From Gammaproteobacteria bacterium (GTDB lineage Bacteria > Pseudomonadota > Gammaproteobacteria > Pseudomonadales > Pseudohongiellaceae), in the NCBI GenBank assembly GCA_002731775.1, contig PCCP01000098.1, positions 1 to 60,789 on the forward strand: a DNA stretch of 60,789 nucleotides, given 5' to 3'. Position 1 is the stretch's first letter. Every line of letters starts with the position of its first letter. The notes under the pieces were generated by a model that saw nothing but the letters and a program-made list of their open reading frames with translations, ran no database searches and had not been told where the DNA came from. Of the stretch, positions 18,867-27,787 are shown in pieces. The translations under genes and the position numbers were made by a program.

Positions 18867-20147
18867 CTACCATACATCCATGATTTTGTAGAACATCATG
18901 CCAGCAGCCATCGCCGGGCGCCGCAATAGCTTTCCCCCAGGCCAGGGGTAGTGCGTTATCTTCGCCATGATGTCAAACCTTTCGCTATTGCCATCGATGG
19001 CCTCGGCGATGATTCGTCCCATGATATGAGTTGGGGCCACGCCATGACCGGAGTAACCACCTACATACAGAACATTCCCCTGCAGACGACCCATCTGGGG
19101 GATACGACGCAGGCTTACCGCCATTTGCCCACTCCATTTGTAGTCGATATTCACAGTCTTCAGGGCTGGAAAGACGTTGATCATTTTTTCCCGCATGATC
19201 TCGGTGACGTTGGCCGGCTCCAGGCCTGTGTAATTGGACAAGCCGCCAAAAAGCATTCTTTTGTCACTGGAGAGTCGGTAGTAGTCCAGTGCTGTTTTGG
19301 AATCACACACTGCGACATCTTTGCGCAAGCTCTGTTCAAGCTGTTGTTCATTCAAGGGTTCAGTCGCCACAATACAACTGGTAGAAGGCAACACACGGTT
19401 ATCCAGATAGGGAACCAGATTACCGAGATAGGCATTTCCGCAAATCACAACGTAGTCGGCTCTGATACAGCCTTTGTCGGTGTGCACTGCCGGATTTTCC
19501 CCGTAGGTGATGCTCTTGACCGTGGACAGCTCAAATATGCTCGCCCCCAATTGCTCGGCGACCCTTGCTTCTCCGATGCACAGATTCAGAGGATGCAGAT
19601 GACCCCAGTTACTCTTGTAATAGCCGCCGAGGTAGAGCTCTGAATTGATGTATTCAGCGAGTTGGCTGCGGTCCAGTACTTCAATATCGTCGTCTTCCTC
19701 TGCCCAACGTTCATAGGCTCGAAGATGCCTGGGCCGCAACGCAGCCTCGCAGTAACCCCATTTGAGATCACAATCGATAGCATATTTCTCGATGCGCTCA
19801 CGAACGATTCCGACACACTCTGCTCCCATCTGATAGATAGCTTCGACACCTTCGCTGCCAACAGCGCGCCTGAACTTGGCCGGGTTATGGCCAACACCGC
19901 CGATGATCTGACCTCCATTGCGGCCGCTGGCACCCCAGCTGATACGATTGCCTTCAACCAGGGCCACCTTAAAGCCTCGCTCACAGAGCTCTACTGCGGT
20001 TGAGACACCACTGAATCCTCCGCCGATAATAACCACGTCCACATTGAGCTCAGCTTCCAGCTCGGGATAGCTAGTTTCCCAGCTGGCAGACGCCGCATAA
20101 TAGGAATCTGCGTGTTCGCTGGTCTCACTTGCTTTTTTCAATAACAT
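18867..20147 (-). CDS. puuB: PuuB-like FAD amine oxidase (DAO family)
   Basis: 426 residues from the ATG at 20147 (a GTG four codons upstream is less likely; AGG precedes the ATG). It matches the gamma-glutamylputrescine oxidase pattern: SYYAAS near the start, VVIIGGGFSGVSTA Rossmann motif, GNRISWGASGRNGGQIIGG, HLHPLNLCIGEA, and YVGGYSGHGVAPTH near the end. PuuB oxidises the free amine of gamma-glutamylputrescine to an aldehyde. It ends the minus-strand run that starts with a PuuA-like synthetase and a Rieske oxygenase, so its substrate is probably made by those enzymes. A second paralog lies at 42573-43850. Confidence 0.85.
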   Translation of the reverse strand: MLLKKASETSEHADSYYAASASWETSYPELEAELNVDVVIIGGGFSGVSTAVELCERGFKVALVEGNRISWGASGRNGGQIIGGVGHNPAKFRRAVGSEGVEAIYQMGAECVGIVRERIEKYAIDCDLKWGYCEAALRPRHLRAYERWAEEDDDIEVLDRSQLAEYINSELYLGGYYKSNWGHLHPLNLCIGEARVAEQLGASIFELSTVKSITYGENPAVHTDKGCIRADYVVICGNAYLGNLVPYLDNRVLPSTSCIVATEPLNEQQLEQSLRKDVAVCDSKTALDYYRLSSDKRMLFGGLSNYTGLEPANVTEIMREKMINVFPALKTVNIDYKWSGQMAVSLRRIPQMGRLQGNVLYVGGYSGHGVAPTHIMGRIIAEAIDGNSERFDIMAKITHYPWPGGKLLRRPAMAAGMMFYKIMDVW

Positions 20148-20241
20148 ACTTTGCCTCACACTTGCTGCTTACAACCACTGCTTTAGAACATCTTCTGTTT
20201 ACACGGCACCACATCCATACAATACTTAGTTCACATAGTGT

Positions 20242-21513
20242 TTACTCAGACCCGGAGACCGCACCCCGTCCCAAGGCATCGAGATACCAGCTGATAAATT
20301 TCATAGACATTGCTTCAAACTCCGGATGGTAGGGGCCTGGCTCGAAAAAGTGAGAGTTGACGCCTTCGCTGTTGCGAACAATGATGGCCTCATCTTCCTG
20401 AGAGGTGCGATGCCATAGCCAGGTGAGTTTATCTCTATCGTAATCCACCCCTGCTTCCGCATCCCCATTCACAAACCACACTATTTCCATATCGGTGCTG
20501 GTAATTCCCCGCGGAATGAAGCGGTACAGCACGCAGTGATCCGGATAATTCAACATAAATGTCAGCGGGCCCAGTTGGAAATCGCCAGCACCGCCATCGA
20601 ATCCTTGCATGTGGCCCATCAAGGGTGCGACCGGTTTGCCATCCTCGCTGCCGGTTTGATATCCCTCGTACAGGGCGTATCGGCTGTGATATGCACAGGC
20701 TCCAAAAGCACTGGCAGCGTCGTAGTAGTCATAGAAGCCTGCCGTTATGCCCTTTATCCCGGTGACTTTTTCTGCCCGGGCCCACATCGCTTCGTTAAGA
20801 GGCCTCACCTTGTGATCAAGCTCCTTCAGGGTATGGCCCCTGGCATAGGCTCGATGGGAAGTGGCACAGTGATAACACTCCAGATAATTTTCCAGGCACA
20901 ATTTCCAGTTTGCATCCACTCGATAGATCCTGGCGTCAGCCACCCTGGCGTTGGCTAAGTCATAGGCACCAAGTACCGTATTTAATTTTTCCAGGGGCCC
21001 GCGAAAGTCACCCGCCTCATCGTCAAGATTAATAAATATCATGCCTTGAAAAACTTCGAATCTGACTTGTTTCAAGCCATAGTCGTCACAGGAAAAGCCT
21101 TCGAGCAGATCCATGTCTCGAGCAGTCATTAGTGAACCGTCGGTGTTGTACACCCAGCCGTGATACGGGCAGACATAGGTTTTGCGATTACCGCTTTTCT
21201 CTTCACACACCCGCGAGCCCCGGTGTCGGCAAATATTGTGCATTACCTGCACCTCGCCAATGTCATCGCGACTGACAATGATCGAGTCTTCCCCTAGCTC
21301 GAAAAGAAAATAGTCTCCATGGTTGGGAATCTGACTAATGTGCCCTGCATAGATCCAGCTCTTGTAAACAATCTGTTCCAGCTCGGTTTGGTAAGTGACA
21401 TGGGAACGGTAGAAATAGGAGTCGATAGCAAAGCCGGGTTTGCCCTGTTGACGGGTAACCATCTCAGCCAATCTGGCAGCAGAATCGGTGACATCTGTGG
21501 CAATGAATTTCAT
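20242..21513 (-). CDS. Rieske non-haem iron oxygenase, alpha subunit
   Basis: 423 residues. The Rieske [2Fe-2S] ligands are visible as CRHRG and CPYHGW (about residues 94-116), and the mononuclear iron site as ENYLECYHCATSH near 210. It resembles the group that includes choline monooxygenase, glycine betaine and stachydrine demethylases rather than classical aromatic dioxygenases. Such enzymes hydroxylate or demethylate quaternary or N-alkyl amines. No reductase or ferredoxin gene is adjacent, so electrons must come from elsewhere. It lies between puuA- and puuB-like genes, with a candidate operator in its 187-base upstream gap. Confidence 0.88.
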   Translation of the reverse strand: MKFIATDVTDSAARLAEMVTRQQGKPGFAIDSYFYRSHVTYQTELEQIVYKSWIYAGHISQIPNHGDYFLFELGEDSIIVSRDDIGEVQVMHNICRHRGSRVCEEKSGNRKTYVCPYHGWVYNTDGSLMTARDMDLLEGFSCDDYGLKQVRFEVFQGMIFINLDDEAGDFRGPLEKLNTVLGAYDLANARVADARIYRVDANWKLCLENYLECYHCATSHRAYARGHTLKELDHKVRPLNEAMWARAEKVTGIKGITAGFYDYYDAASAFGACAYHSRYALYEGYQTGSEDGKPVAPLMGHMQGFDGGAGDFQLGPLTFMLNYPDHCVLYRFIPRGITSTDMEIVWFVNGDAEAGVDYDRDKLTWLWHRTSQEDEAIIVRNSEGVNSHFFEPGPYHPEFEAMSMKFISWYLDALGRGAVSGSE

Positions 21514-21592
21514 AGCAGCTAACCCGTAGACTCAGCCTCCGGTCGGTCTTAAGGAGCGGATCTACCGCTGCCGGGAACCAGGCCCGGAAGCA

Positions 21593-21630
21593 ATTGAATG
21601 ATCATATAGAATATTAAATGACTATTCAAT
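21593..21630. promoter_or_regulatory. Inverted repeat upstream of the Rieske gene, candidate operator
   Basis: ATTGAATGATCAT (21593-21605) and ATGACTATTCAAT (21618-21630) are inverted copies matching at 11 of 13 positions. The TTGAAT/ATTCAA halves resemble those of BetI-type operators and of the palindromes at 27681 and 55480. It sits 80-117 bases before the Rieske start codon. Confidence 0.5.
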
Positions 21631-21700
21631 CGATAGATTTACAGTCAACCCCTTAATGTTTTAATTTTTATATATCAATTAGTTACGAGACTAACACTAG

Positions 21701-23083
21701 TCAGACCGACCGTAGATACCACTCGTAGTCGACGTTCGATACCTGCCTGGAGAACTCATCACACTCGTCGCGTCGCACGTTACTGAACAGCTTGCAAAAA
21801 TCTTCGCCAAAATAGCCGGGAAGCACCGAGCTGCGCTCAAAACTATCCAGCGCCAGCGACCAGACCCGGGGCAGCGTAATGACTTCCTCCTCAATCTCAA
21901 AGCCTTCCGGAATCATCTCGCCCGGATCACAGGCATTGACGATGCCATGATGGATACCCGCGGCAATTGCCGCCATGACCAGATAGGGATTGGCATCGGC
22001 GCTCGCCACTCGATGTTCCACTCGCCGATTGCTGTCGTTGGAAACTGGAATCCGCAGCGAGACATCGCGGTGGTTATAACCCCAGTTGGGCGTCAGCGGC
22101 GCATAATTACCCGGAATCAGTCGGCGATAGGAATTGGCATTGGGAGCGAAGATGGCCATGGCATCTTCCATGGTCTGCGCCAGACCACCGATCGCATGTC
22201 GAAGTCGATCAGAAATGGTCGGCGTGGCGTTGGAATCAGCATCGGCGAAGACGTTATTACCCGCTTTATCGTAGGCACTGAAATGAATGTGCAGGCCGCT
22301 ACCCGCGATACCCGCAAAGGGTTTCGCCATAAAACAAGCCGACATGCCATGTTGGCGGGCAACACCTTTAACAATGCGCTTGAGTAAAACCGCATGATCA
22401 CAAGCCACTACTGGGTCAGCCACATGATGCAGATTTATTTCATATTGACCGGGCGAGAACTCGGATTGCACCGTGGTCATGGGCACGTTTTGTTCGGCGC
22501 TTACTCTACGCACATCATCGAGAAAGGCATCGTGTTCCCATAGGTTTTCTGGCATGGCATATTGGATGCCGGGTTGTGGCAGCCTGGTTCCCGGAACCGA
22601 AGGAAGCTTCAGCTTTGGCACAGCATCGTCGCTATCCTGAATCAGGTAAAACTCCAATTCCGTCGCCACTATGGCCGACAGGTCCATTGCGTAGAAGGGT
22701 TCCAGAGCGCGAATAAGCACGTTGCGCGGATCGAAGTGTGTAGGCGTGCCATCAAGCTCGACAAATGACGACAGGATCTGCGCGGTATCAGATTGCAACC
22801 AGCTGATGGGGGCAAGAGTATTGGCTACCGGTCGCATCTGGTGATCCGGGTCGCCCCCCAAAATCCCCAGCTCCACATCTTCAGCAAAGTCGCCGAGGCT
22901 ATTGCACAGGCAGATCGAAGCCGGCGCCTTGATACCCTCGTTGAAAAAAGTTTGGCATTCGCTCACCGGTATACGTTTACCGCGGAGAATTCCATTAATA
23001 TCAGGCGACAAAATTTCCAGCATCGTTGTTTGCGGATGCTGCTGTAAAAACGCCTCTAATTCTTCGGGCTGGGCAATGTTCAT
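21701..23083 (-). CDS. puuA: Glutamine synthetase family, gamma-glutamylpolyamine synthetase-like
   Basis: 460 residues from the ATG at 23083 (the GTG ten codons upstream has no ribosome site). GS-family landmarks are ILRGKRIPVSE at the N-terminus, the metal-binding ATELEFYLI, GSGLHIHFS, NSYRRLIPGNYAP, NRRVEHRVASADANPYL and a normal C-terminus. It is of the PuuA type, which glutamylates an amine with ATP, rather than GlnA, whose adenylylation-site context is absent. Ethanolamine- or monoamine-specific relatives exist, so the amine is open. Three tandem 18-19-base repeats lie just upstream. Confidence 0.87.
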   Translation of the reverse strand: MNIAQPEELEAFLQQHPQTTMLEILSPDINGILRGKRIPVSECQTFFNEGIKAPASICLCNSLGDFAEDVELGILGGDPDHQMRPVANTLAPISWLQSDTAQILSSFVELDGTPTHFDPRNVLIRALEPFYAMDLSAIVATELEFYLIQDSDDAVPKLKLPSVPGTRLPQPGIQYAMPENLWEHDAFLDDVRRVSAEQNVPMTTVQSEFSPGQYEINLHHVADPVVACDHAVLLKRIVKGVARQHGMSACFMAKPFAGIAGSGLHIHFSAYDKAGNNVFADADSNATPTISDRLRHAIGGLAQTMEDAMAIFAPNANSYRRLIPGNYAPLTPNWGYNHRDVSLRIPVSNDSNRRVEHRVASADANPYLVMAAIAAGIHHGIVNACDPGEMIPEGFEIEEEVITLPRVWSLALDSFERSSVLPGYFGEDFCKLFSNVRRDECDEFSRQVSNVDYEWYLRSV

Positions 23084-23142
23084 TTCTAATATCCTACATC
23101 CAAAGCAAAACACGCCACTCTGAATTTCAAGTAAATTTGGCT

Positions 23143-23197
23143 AATCTATTCCATTAACTAGAATCTATCCCTTAATTGGAATCTATTCTTCTAACTA
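23143..23197. repeat. Three 18-19-base tandem direct repeats before the PuuA-like gene
   Basis: Units begin at 23143, 23162 and 23180, each starting AATCTATYC, followed by a TTAAYT-like or CTAACT block (consensus about AATCTATYCYWTTAAYTAG). They fill most of the 111-base gap between the GcvT-like stop and the PuuA-like start. Helical phasing is slightly under two turns. This is the shape of an activator or repressor array on one DNA face. Confidence 0.65.
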
Positions 23198-24376
23198 ATA
23201 GTCAGCTGCCGGGGTTTGTCGCCGCCGTGGTGGATTAAAAACCGTACTCTCAATCACAGTACATTTTGCTAAAACTCTACTCCACTGTAATTCCCGCTGA
23301 TAATAGACCTCGGCAATAAGTTTCTCGCCAGGTTTTCCGTATCTGGCTTCCACTTGCGCAAACGCAATATTGGATTTTGCCGTTGGACACCATGCAGCGG
23401 AGGTGACCGTGCCCACCACTTTGTTCCCCTTTAGAATAAAAGAATGTTCTGCCGGCTTGTTCCCTTCCACATCCAGATACACGAAACGGTAGCGGGAGCC
23501 GTTTTTCTTTTCTTCCAACAGTGCTCTGCGGCCATTGAATATCGGCTTGTCAAAGCTTACCAACCAGCCCAGGCCCAGTTCAAATGGGGAGCGGGAGCGC
23601 CCCATCCGAACCGTTTCTTCTGCTGGCACGAAGTCTGTGCCTGCCTGCAAAAACCCTGCCTCGATTCTTGCCAGTTCCAAAGCAGCACCGCCGATGGGTT
23701 TGATGCCAAAGTTCTTACCGGCAGCAAACAGCTTGTCCCAGAGCGATTCTGCTTTGTCCGGCTCTATCCATAACTCATAGCCCAGGTCACCGGTAAAGCC
23801 AGTGCGACTGACCATTAATATCACACCATCGAAAGCGAAGGTCCTGATGCCAAATGGCTTGAGACTCTCAATACCCTCGAATCCCATCGCCTTTAATATC
23901 GCGCAGGATGTCGGGCCCTGAATCGCCAGCGCGGCCACTGCAGCGGTCTCATCCACTATCGTTACATCGAAGCCCATGGCTGACCACTGCATCCAGTCCA
24001 TCATCCGAGAATAGGCGCACAGGCGATAATCATTCCTACCCAGGTGAAAAACTGTGCCATCGTCCATCACCTGTCCGCCATCATCACACCACACAGCGTA
24101 AGCAACACGACCAACTTTGACCTTTCTGATATCGCGGGTCAGCAATCTATTCAGAAAGGCTTCGGCATCCGGCCCGGTGATGCGGTATTTCATCATTGGT
24201 GTTAAATCGAATACACCGGAGCTGTTTCGAATAGCAAAATATTCCTGCTCGACCTCGGTATAAGCATGCGGGGTGGTATAACCCTTCCACTCATCCCATT
24301 GGTTGAGCTCACAGGCCTTGGCGATGCGCGCGTGAAACGGGGTCTGTAACAGCATCGTTTCATCGTGTGGCCTCAT
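23195..24376 (-). CDS. GcvT-like folate-dependent demethylase, triad 1
   Basis: 393 residues. The GcvT core is complete: FAIRNSSGVFDLTPMMKY near 47-64, QVMDDGTVF at 102-110 with the catalytic-type Asp, TGDLGYELW at 195-203, and RSPFELGLGWLVSFD. The C-terminus ends in a proline/arginine tail (NPPRRRQTPAADY) shared with the other triad GcvT proteins. The start ATG overlaps the stop of the preceding flavoprotein as ATGA, so translation is coupled and a 1:1 complex is likely. It probably accepts a C1 unit from the flavoprotein reaction onto THF. Confidence 0.82.
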   Translation of the reverse strand: MRPHDETMLLQTPFHARIAKACELNQWDEWKGYTTPHAYTEVEQEYFAIRNSSGVFDLTPMMKYRITGPDAEAFLNRLLTRDIRKVKVGRVAYAVWCDDGGQVMDDGTVFHLGRNDYRLCAYSRMMDWMQWSAMGFDVTIVDETAAVAALAIQGPTSCAILKAMGFEGIESLKPFGIRTFAFDGVILMVSRTGFTGDLGYELWIEPDKAESLWDKLFAAGKNFGIKPIGGAALELARIEAGFLQAGTDFVPAEETVRMGRSRSPFELGLGWLVSFDKPIFNGRRALLEEKKNGSRYRFVYLDVEGNKPAEHSFILKGNKVVGTVTSAAWCPTAKSNIAFAQVEARYGKPGEKLIAEVYYQRELQWSRVLAKCTVIESTVFNPPRRRQTPAADY

Positions 24377-25947
24377 GCTGCATCACCTCGCTTGATTATT
24401 TCCGTAGCAGCATTGCGGCCAGCCAAGCCCATTACTCCGCCGCCGGGATGAGCACCTGCACCACACAGGTACAGGCCTTCTACACTGGTCCCATACTGGC
24501 TTGCCCCCGGGAACGGTCGCATCATCATAACCTGATCGACGCTGAGCTCCCCATGGTGCCAGTGCCCGCCGGTCATATGAAATTCACTGGCCAGATCCTG
24601 TGGCGTCAACAACTCACTGGAGACGATTAGTTCTTTAATGCCAGGCGCGTATTGCGCTATGCAATCGATTACCAGGTTTTTAAACGGCTCTTTAGCCACC
24701 TCCCAGCCCTGCTTCAAATCATGGGGTGCGTACTGGACAATGGCAGAAAGCACTTGGGAGCCTGCTGGCACCAGAGAGTCATCATGCAGGCTGGCAATAC
24801 TGATATCCAATGCCGGCTGTTCAGAGTACTCGCCATACTTGGCTGCATTAAAGGCCAGCTCAATATAATTCATGGTGGGGGCAATAATAAGCCGCTGGCC
24901 TTTTTGCGCGTCGCTCAAACCCGTAAAATCAGGCAAACGCTTGAGTGCCAGATGTAATTTTGCAGCATTGCCGCGGCTGCGAATATTACTCACTCGACGT
25001 GCCACCCCGGTTTCAATATTTCTAAAGCCAATCAGTTTTTCAAAAGTTGTTTTCGGGTCTGCATTGGACACAACCAAGTCAGCGTCGATTACTTCTCCTC
25101 CGACCAGGGTAACGCCGGTAACCTTATTCACATCCAGGTTGATTTTTGCGACCGCTGCATCGGTTCTCAATTCTACGCCAGAGCTCTGTGCAGAAGCAGC
25201 GATAGCCTCACCAAGGGCTCCCATGCCGCCCTTGATCACAGCTGGGCCTTTATAGCCGTAAACATCACCCAGGCGCCGGTACAGATAACCGAAGACGGTG
25301 TTCGGAGAGCGAGGCCCCATGTGTGAACCCAATACGCCATCAATGCTAATCGCTGCCTTCAGCAGTTCGTTGTCAAAGTTTTCTTCCATGACATCGTAGA
25401 TATTGATCAGCACCAGGCGAATGAAATCGCGCATATCCTCCCTGCCAAGCATCTTCATGCCGAAACCCAGTTTTGCCAGCGTCGCCAGATCGGTGAAATT
25501 CCTATCCAGTAGTTTCGGTGCCCGGCGCTCGAAGGCGCTCGCCAACAGCTTTGAGAATTTCAGCATTTGCTGATTGAAGCGCTGATAGGCAAGCTTGTCG
25601 CTGTCAGTAAGAGATTCACCCTCGATGCTATCGCTGCTCAGGACAATGTGATTGCCGTCTTTCGCCAGTGCTATGGTATCCAGGTCGCGAGCGACAAATT
25701 CCAGGCCGTGGCTTTCCAGAGCCAGGTTTTTTAACACTTTGGGGTTAAGTTGATATAGCCAATGCGCACAGGCAGAAACCGAAAACCCCTTAGAAAATTC
25801 CCGCGTAGCCGCCGCTCCGCCCGGCGCTGAATTGACTTCCACTACCAACACCTTGCGCCCCGCCCTGGCAAGATAACTGGCACAGATTAAGCCGTTATGT
25901 CCTGCGCCCACGACAATGACATCATAATTTGATTGCGAATCAGTCAT
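24373..25947 (-). CDS. Phytoene-desaturase/PYROXD2-like flavoprotein, type B, triad 1
   Basis: 524 residues from the ATG at 25947; this start overlaps the end of the preceding gene by 8 bases, and the longer frame upstream is read-through of that gene. The N-terminal Rossmann motif VIVVGAGHNGLICASYLA is followed by VEVNSAPGGAAATREF. The C-terminal half carries the type-B marker GGHWHHGELSVDQ and ends with LYLCGAGAHPGGGVMGLAGRN. The CrtI-like family covers carotenoid desaturases and amine or carboxylate oxidoreductases. No carotenoid genes are present, so an amine-linked role is more likely. Type B always co-occurs with type A and a GcvT-like gene here. Confidence 0.82.
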   Translation of the reverse strand: MTDSQSNYDVIVVGAGHNGLICASYLARAGRKVLVVEVNSAPGGAAATREFSKGFSVSACAHWLYQLNPKVLKNLALESHGLEFVARDLDTIALAKDGNHIVLSSDSIEGESLTDSDKLAYQRFNQQMLKFSKLLASAFERRAPKLLDRNFTDLATLAKLGFGMKMLGREDMRDFIRLVLINIYDVMEENFDNELLKAAISIDGVLGSHMGPRSPNTVFGYLYRRLGDVYGYKGPAVIKGGMGALGEAIAASAQSSGVELRTDAAVAKINLDVNKVTGVTLVGGEVIDADLVVSNADPKTTFEKLIGFRNIETGVARRVSNIRSRGNAAKLHLALKRLPDFTGLSDAQKGQRLIIAPTMNYIELAFNAAKYGEYSEQPALDISIASLHDDSLVPAGSQVLSAIVQYAPHDLKQGWEVAKEPFKNLVIDCIAQYAPGIKELIVSSELLTPQDLASEFHMTGGHWHHGELSVDQVMMMRPFPGASQYGTSVEGLYLCGAGAHPGGGVMGLAGRNAATEIIKRGDAA

Positions 25948-27565
25948 CGGCGTAACCTGCCGGCACAGTGTTTCTGAGCTTGAGATCCAGCAGTATTTCC
26001 CGGGCTGCATTGGCCCCTGGAGCCGCCATGACGCCGCCACCGGGATGAGTGCCTGAGCCGCACATATACATCCCCTTCACCGGTCCGCGATATTGGGCGT
26101 AACCGGGGAATGGCCGGTTAAATAACAACTGGTCGAAGGTCAGTTCCCCCATAAAGATATTGCCTTCGGTTAAGCCCACTTCGTCTTCAATCTCGCGCGG
26201 CGTTCTAACTTCGCAGTGCAGGATCAGGTCTTTAAAATCCGGACTGTACTTTGCTATCTGGTCTATAACATTCTTCCCGAACCTATCACGATCGGCATCG
26301 GTCCACTCTGCGCCGTCTATTCTTGGCGGTGCATATTGCACAAAAACCGTCATCATATGCTTGCCTGGGGGCGCCATGGTCGGATCGATCTGGGTTGGGA
26401 TTAACATGTCAACGTAGGGATCTTTCGACCAAGTCTCTGCCTTCCAGTCGTCGTAGGCCTTCTCCATTCTTTCCATCGAATCGAGAATATGCATATCGGT
26501 GTGCAGCAACGGACTGTTTTTGGGAATACCGGTAAAAGTTGGCAAGCCATCGAGGGCAATGTTGAGCTTGCCGGAAGAGCCACGAATCTTGAAATTCCTG
26601 GCCTTGCGTACAATATCCTCAGGCAAATCTTTCTCATCCATGATCTTGAGGAAGGTGCGCTTGGGATCGAGATTTGAAACCACGGTGTCGGCGTAATACT
26701 CATCACCGTTGGCCAGTGCCACACCTCTGGCCTTGCCATTCTTGACCAGTATTTTTCCAACCTCGGCATCGTTCTTTATCTCACCCCCAAAGGACTGAAA
26801 CGAGGCTGCAAGGACATCCGCCACCGCACCCATGCCGCCGCGGGCAAATCCCCAGGCTCCCACGGTGCCATCGACATCACCCATATAGTGATGCAACAAC
26901 ACATAAGCCGTACCTGGCGAATACACACCAAGCGCTGTACCAATAATTCCGCTGCCGGCCAGGTGCGCCTTCAGAACATCGGTTTCAAAATATTCATCGA
27001 GATATTCCCCGATGCTCATGGTCCAGAACCGCAAGGTATCAGCCAGACCTTCTTCACCCATTTCTGCAAAGGCTTTGCCCAACACCAACATTTCCTTAAT
27101 ATCTCTAGGCCTTAAAGAGGTGGGGTCTGGCGGTGTACGCATTAGAAAGGGACGAATTAAACGGGTCTGCTTCATTACGTCTGCCGAATAGCGTTCGTAG
27201 GCATTGGCATCTCTTAAAGAGTGCCGTGCGATCTCACGGTACTGGCGCTCATGATCGGGATAGTCGCCGAAGTAGTCACCATTCTGGCAAAACGTCACGC
27301 TGCCGCCGTAGGGCACCACTTGTAGTCCGTGGCGCGGGAGTTCCAGATCCCGGGTAATTTCAGGACGCAGCAGGCTGCAAACATAAGAACAATTGGAGTA
27401 TTTCCAGTCTTTGTGCAGCTCACGGCTTACCGTGGCTCCACCTATGTAGGAGTTTTTTTCCAGCACCAACACTTCCAGTCCCGCTTTCGCCAGGTAGGCT
27501 GCATTGGTCAGGCCGTTGTGCCCGGCACCGATTACGATTGCATCGTATTTTTTTGTCACGTCCAT
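25940..27565 (-). CDS. Phytoene-desaturase/PYROXD2-like flavoprotein, type A, triad 1
   Basis: 541 residues from the ATG at 27565. IVIGAGHNGLTNAAYLA and LEKNSYIGGATVSREL bind FAD. Type-A markers are NCSYVCS near residue 63, EGNIFMGELTFDQLLF, and MYMCGSGTHPGGGV close to the end, with an acidic tip (YADD). It is the first gene of a minus-strand run A-B-GcvT-PuuA-Rieske-PuuB. The divergent BetI-like regulator and a perfect operator-like palindrome lie in the upstream gap, so induction by the substrate is likely. Substrate unknown. Confidence 0.82.
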   Translation of the reverse strand: MDVTKKYDAIVIGAGHNGLTNAAYLAKAGLEVLVLEKNSYIGGATVSRELHKDWKYSNCSYVCSLLRPEITRDLELPRHGLQVVPYGGSVTFCQNGDYFGDYPDHERQYREIARHSLRDANAYERYSADVMKQTRLIRPFLMRTPPDPTSLRPRDIKEMLVLGKAFAEMGEEGLADTLRFWTMSIGEYLDEYFETDVLKAHLAGSGIIGTALGVYSPGTAYVLLHHYMGDVDGTVGAWGFARGGMGAVADVLAASFQSFGGEIKNDAEVGKILVKNGKARGVALANGDEYYADTVVSNLDPKRTFLKIMDEKDLPEDIVRKARNFKIRGSSGKLNIALDGLPTFTGIPKNSPLLHTDMHILDSMERMEKAYDDWKAETWSKDPYVDMLIPTQIDPTMAPPGKHMMTVFVQYAPPRIDGAEWTDADRDRFGKNVIDQIAKYSPDFKDLILHCEVRTPREIEDEVGLTEGNIFMGELTFDQLLFNRPFPGYAQYRGPVKGMYMCGSGTHPGGGVMAAPGANAAREILLDLKLRNTVPAGYADD

Positions 27566-27680
27566 TCGCTGCACACCATGCAATAGAGCTCGGCTGCGGT
27601 CGGCAATACTTTCTTCAACTGAGACTTATACCAGCATGCCCTAGCATGCCAAAATCAGCGCCTGCTGTCTATAATGAATG

Positions 27681-27698
27681 AATGAATATCCATTCATT
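27681..27698. promoter_or_regulatory. Palindrome between triad 1 and BetI-like regulator
   Basis: AATGAAT-ATCC-ATTCATT is a perfect 7-base inverted repeat with a 4-base centre. It lies in the 222-base gap between divergent genes, 116 bases before the flavoprotein start. Position and shape fit an operator for the adjacent TetR/BetI-like protein controlling both directions. Confidence 0.6.
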
Positions 27699-27787
27699 TG
27701 TAAGAAGAGACACAATAGGTTAAGGTGTTGAAGTTCGAGCTATAAGCTAGGTAATCGTGACCCTGCAAGCTTAATCAATAGCTTTGC

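Noticed and set aside
18689..18877. 62-codon minus-strand frame over repeat copy B
   Set aside because: The matching frame in copy A contains stop codons, and the frame runs into the 3' end of the PuuB-like gene.
24373..27583. Possible carotenoid desaturases (CrtI) because of phytoene-desaturase-like sequence
   Set aside because: There are no crtB, crtY or other carotenoid genes in the window, and the pairs are always tied to GcvT-like genes among amine catabolism genes.
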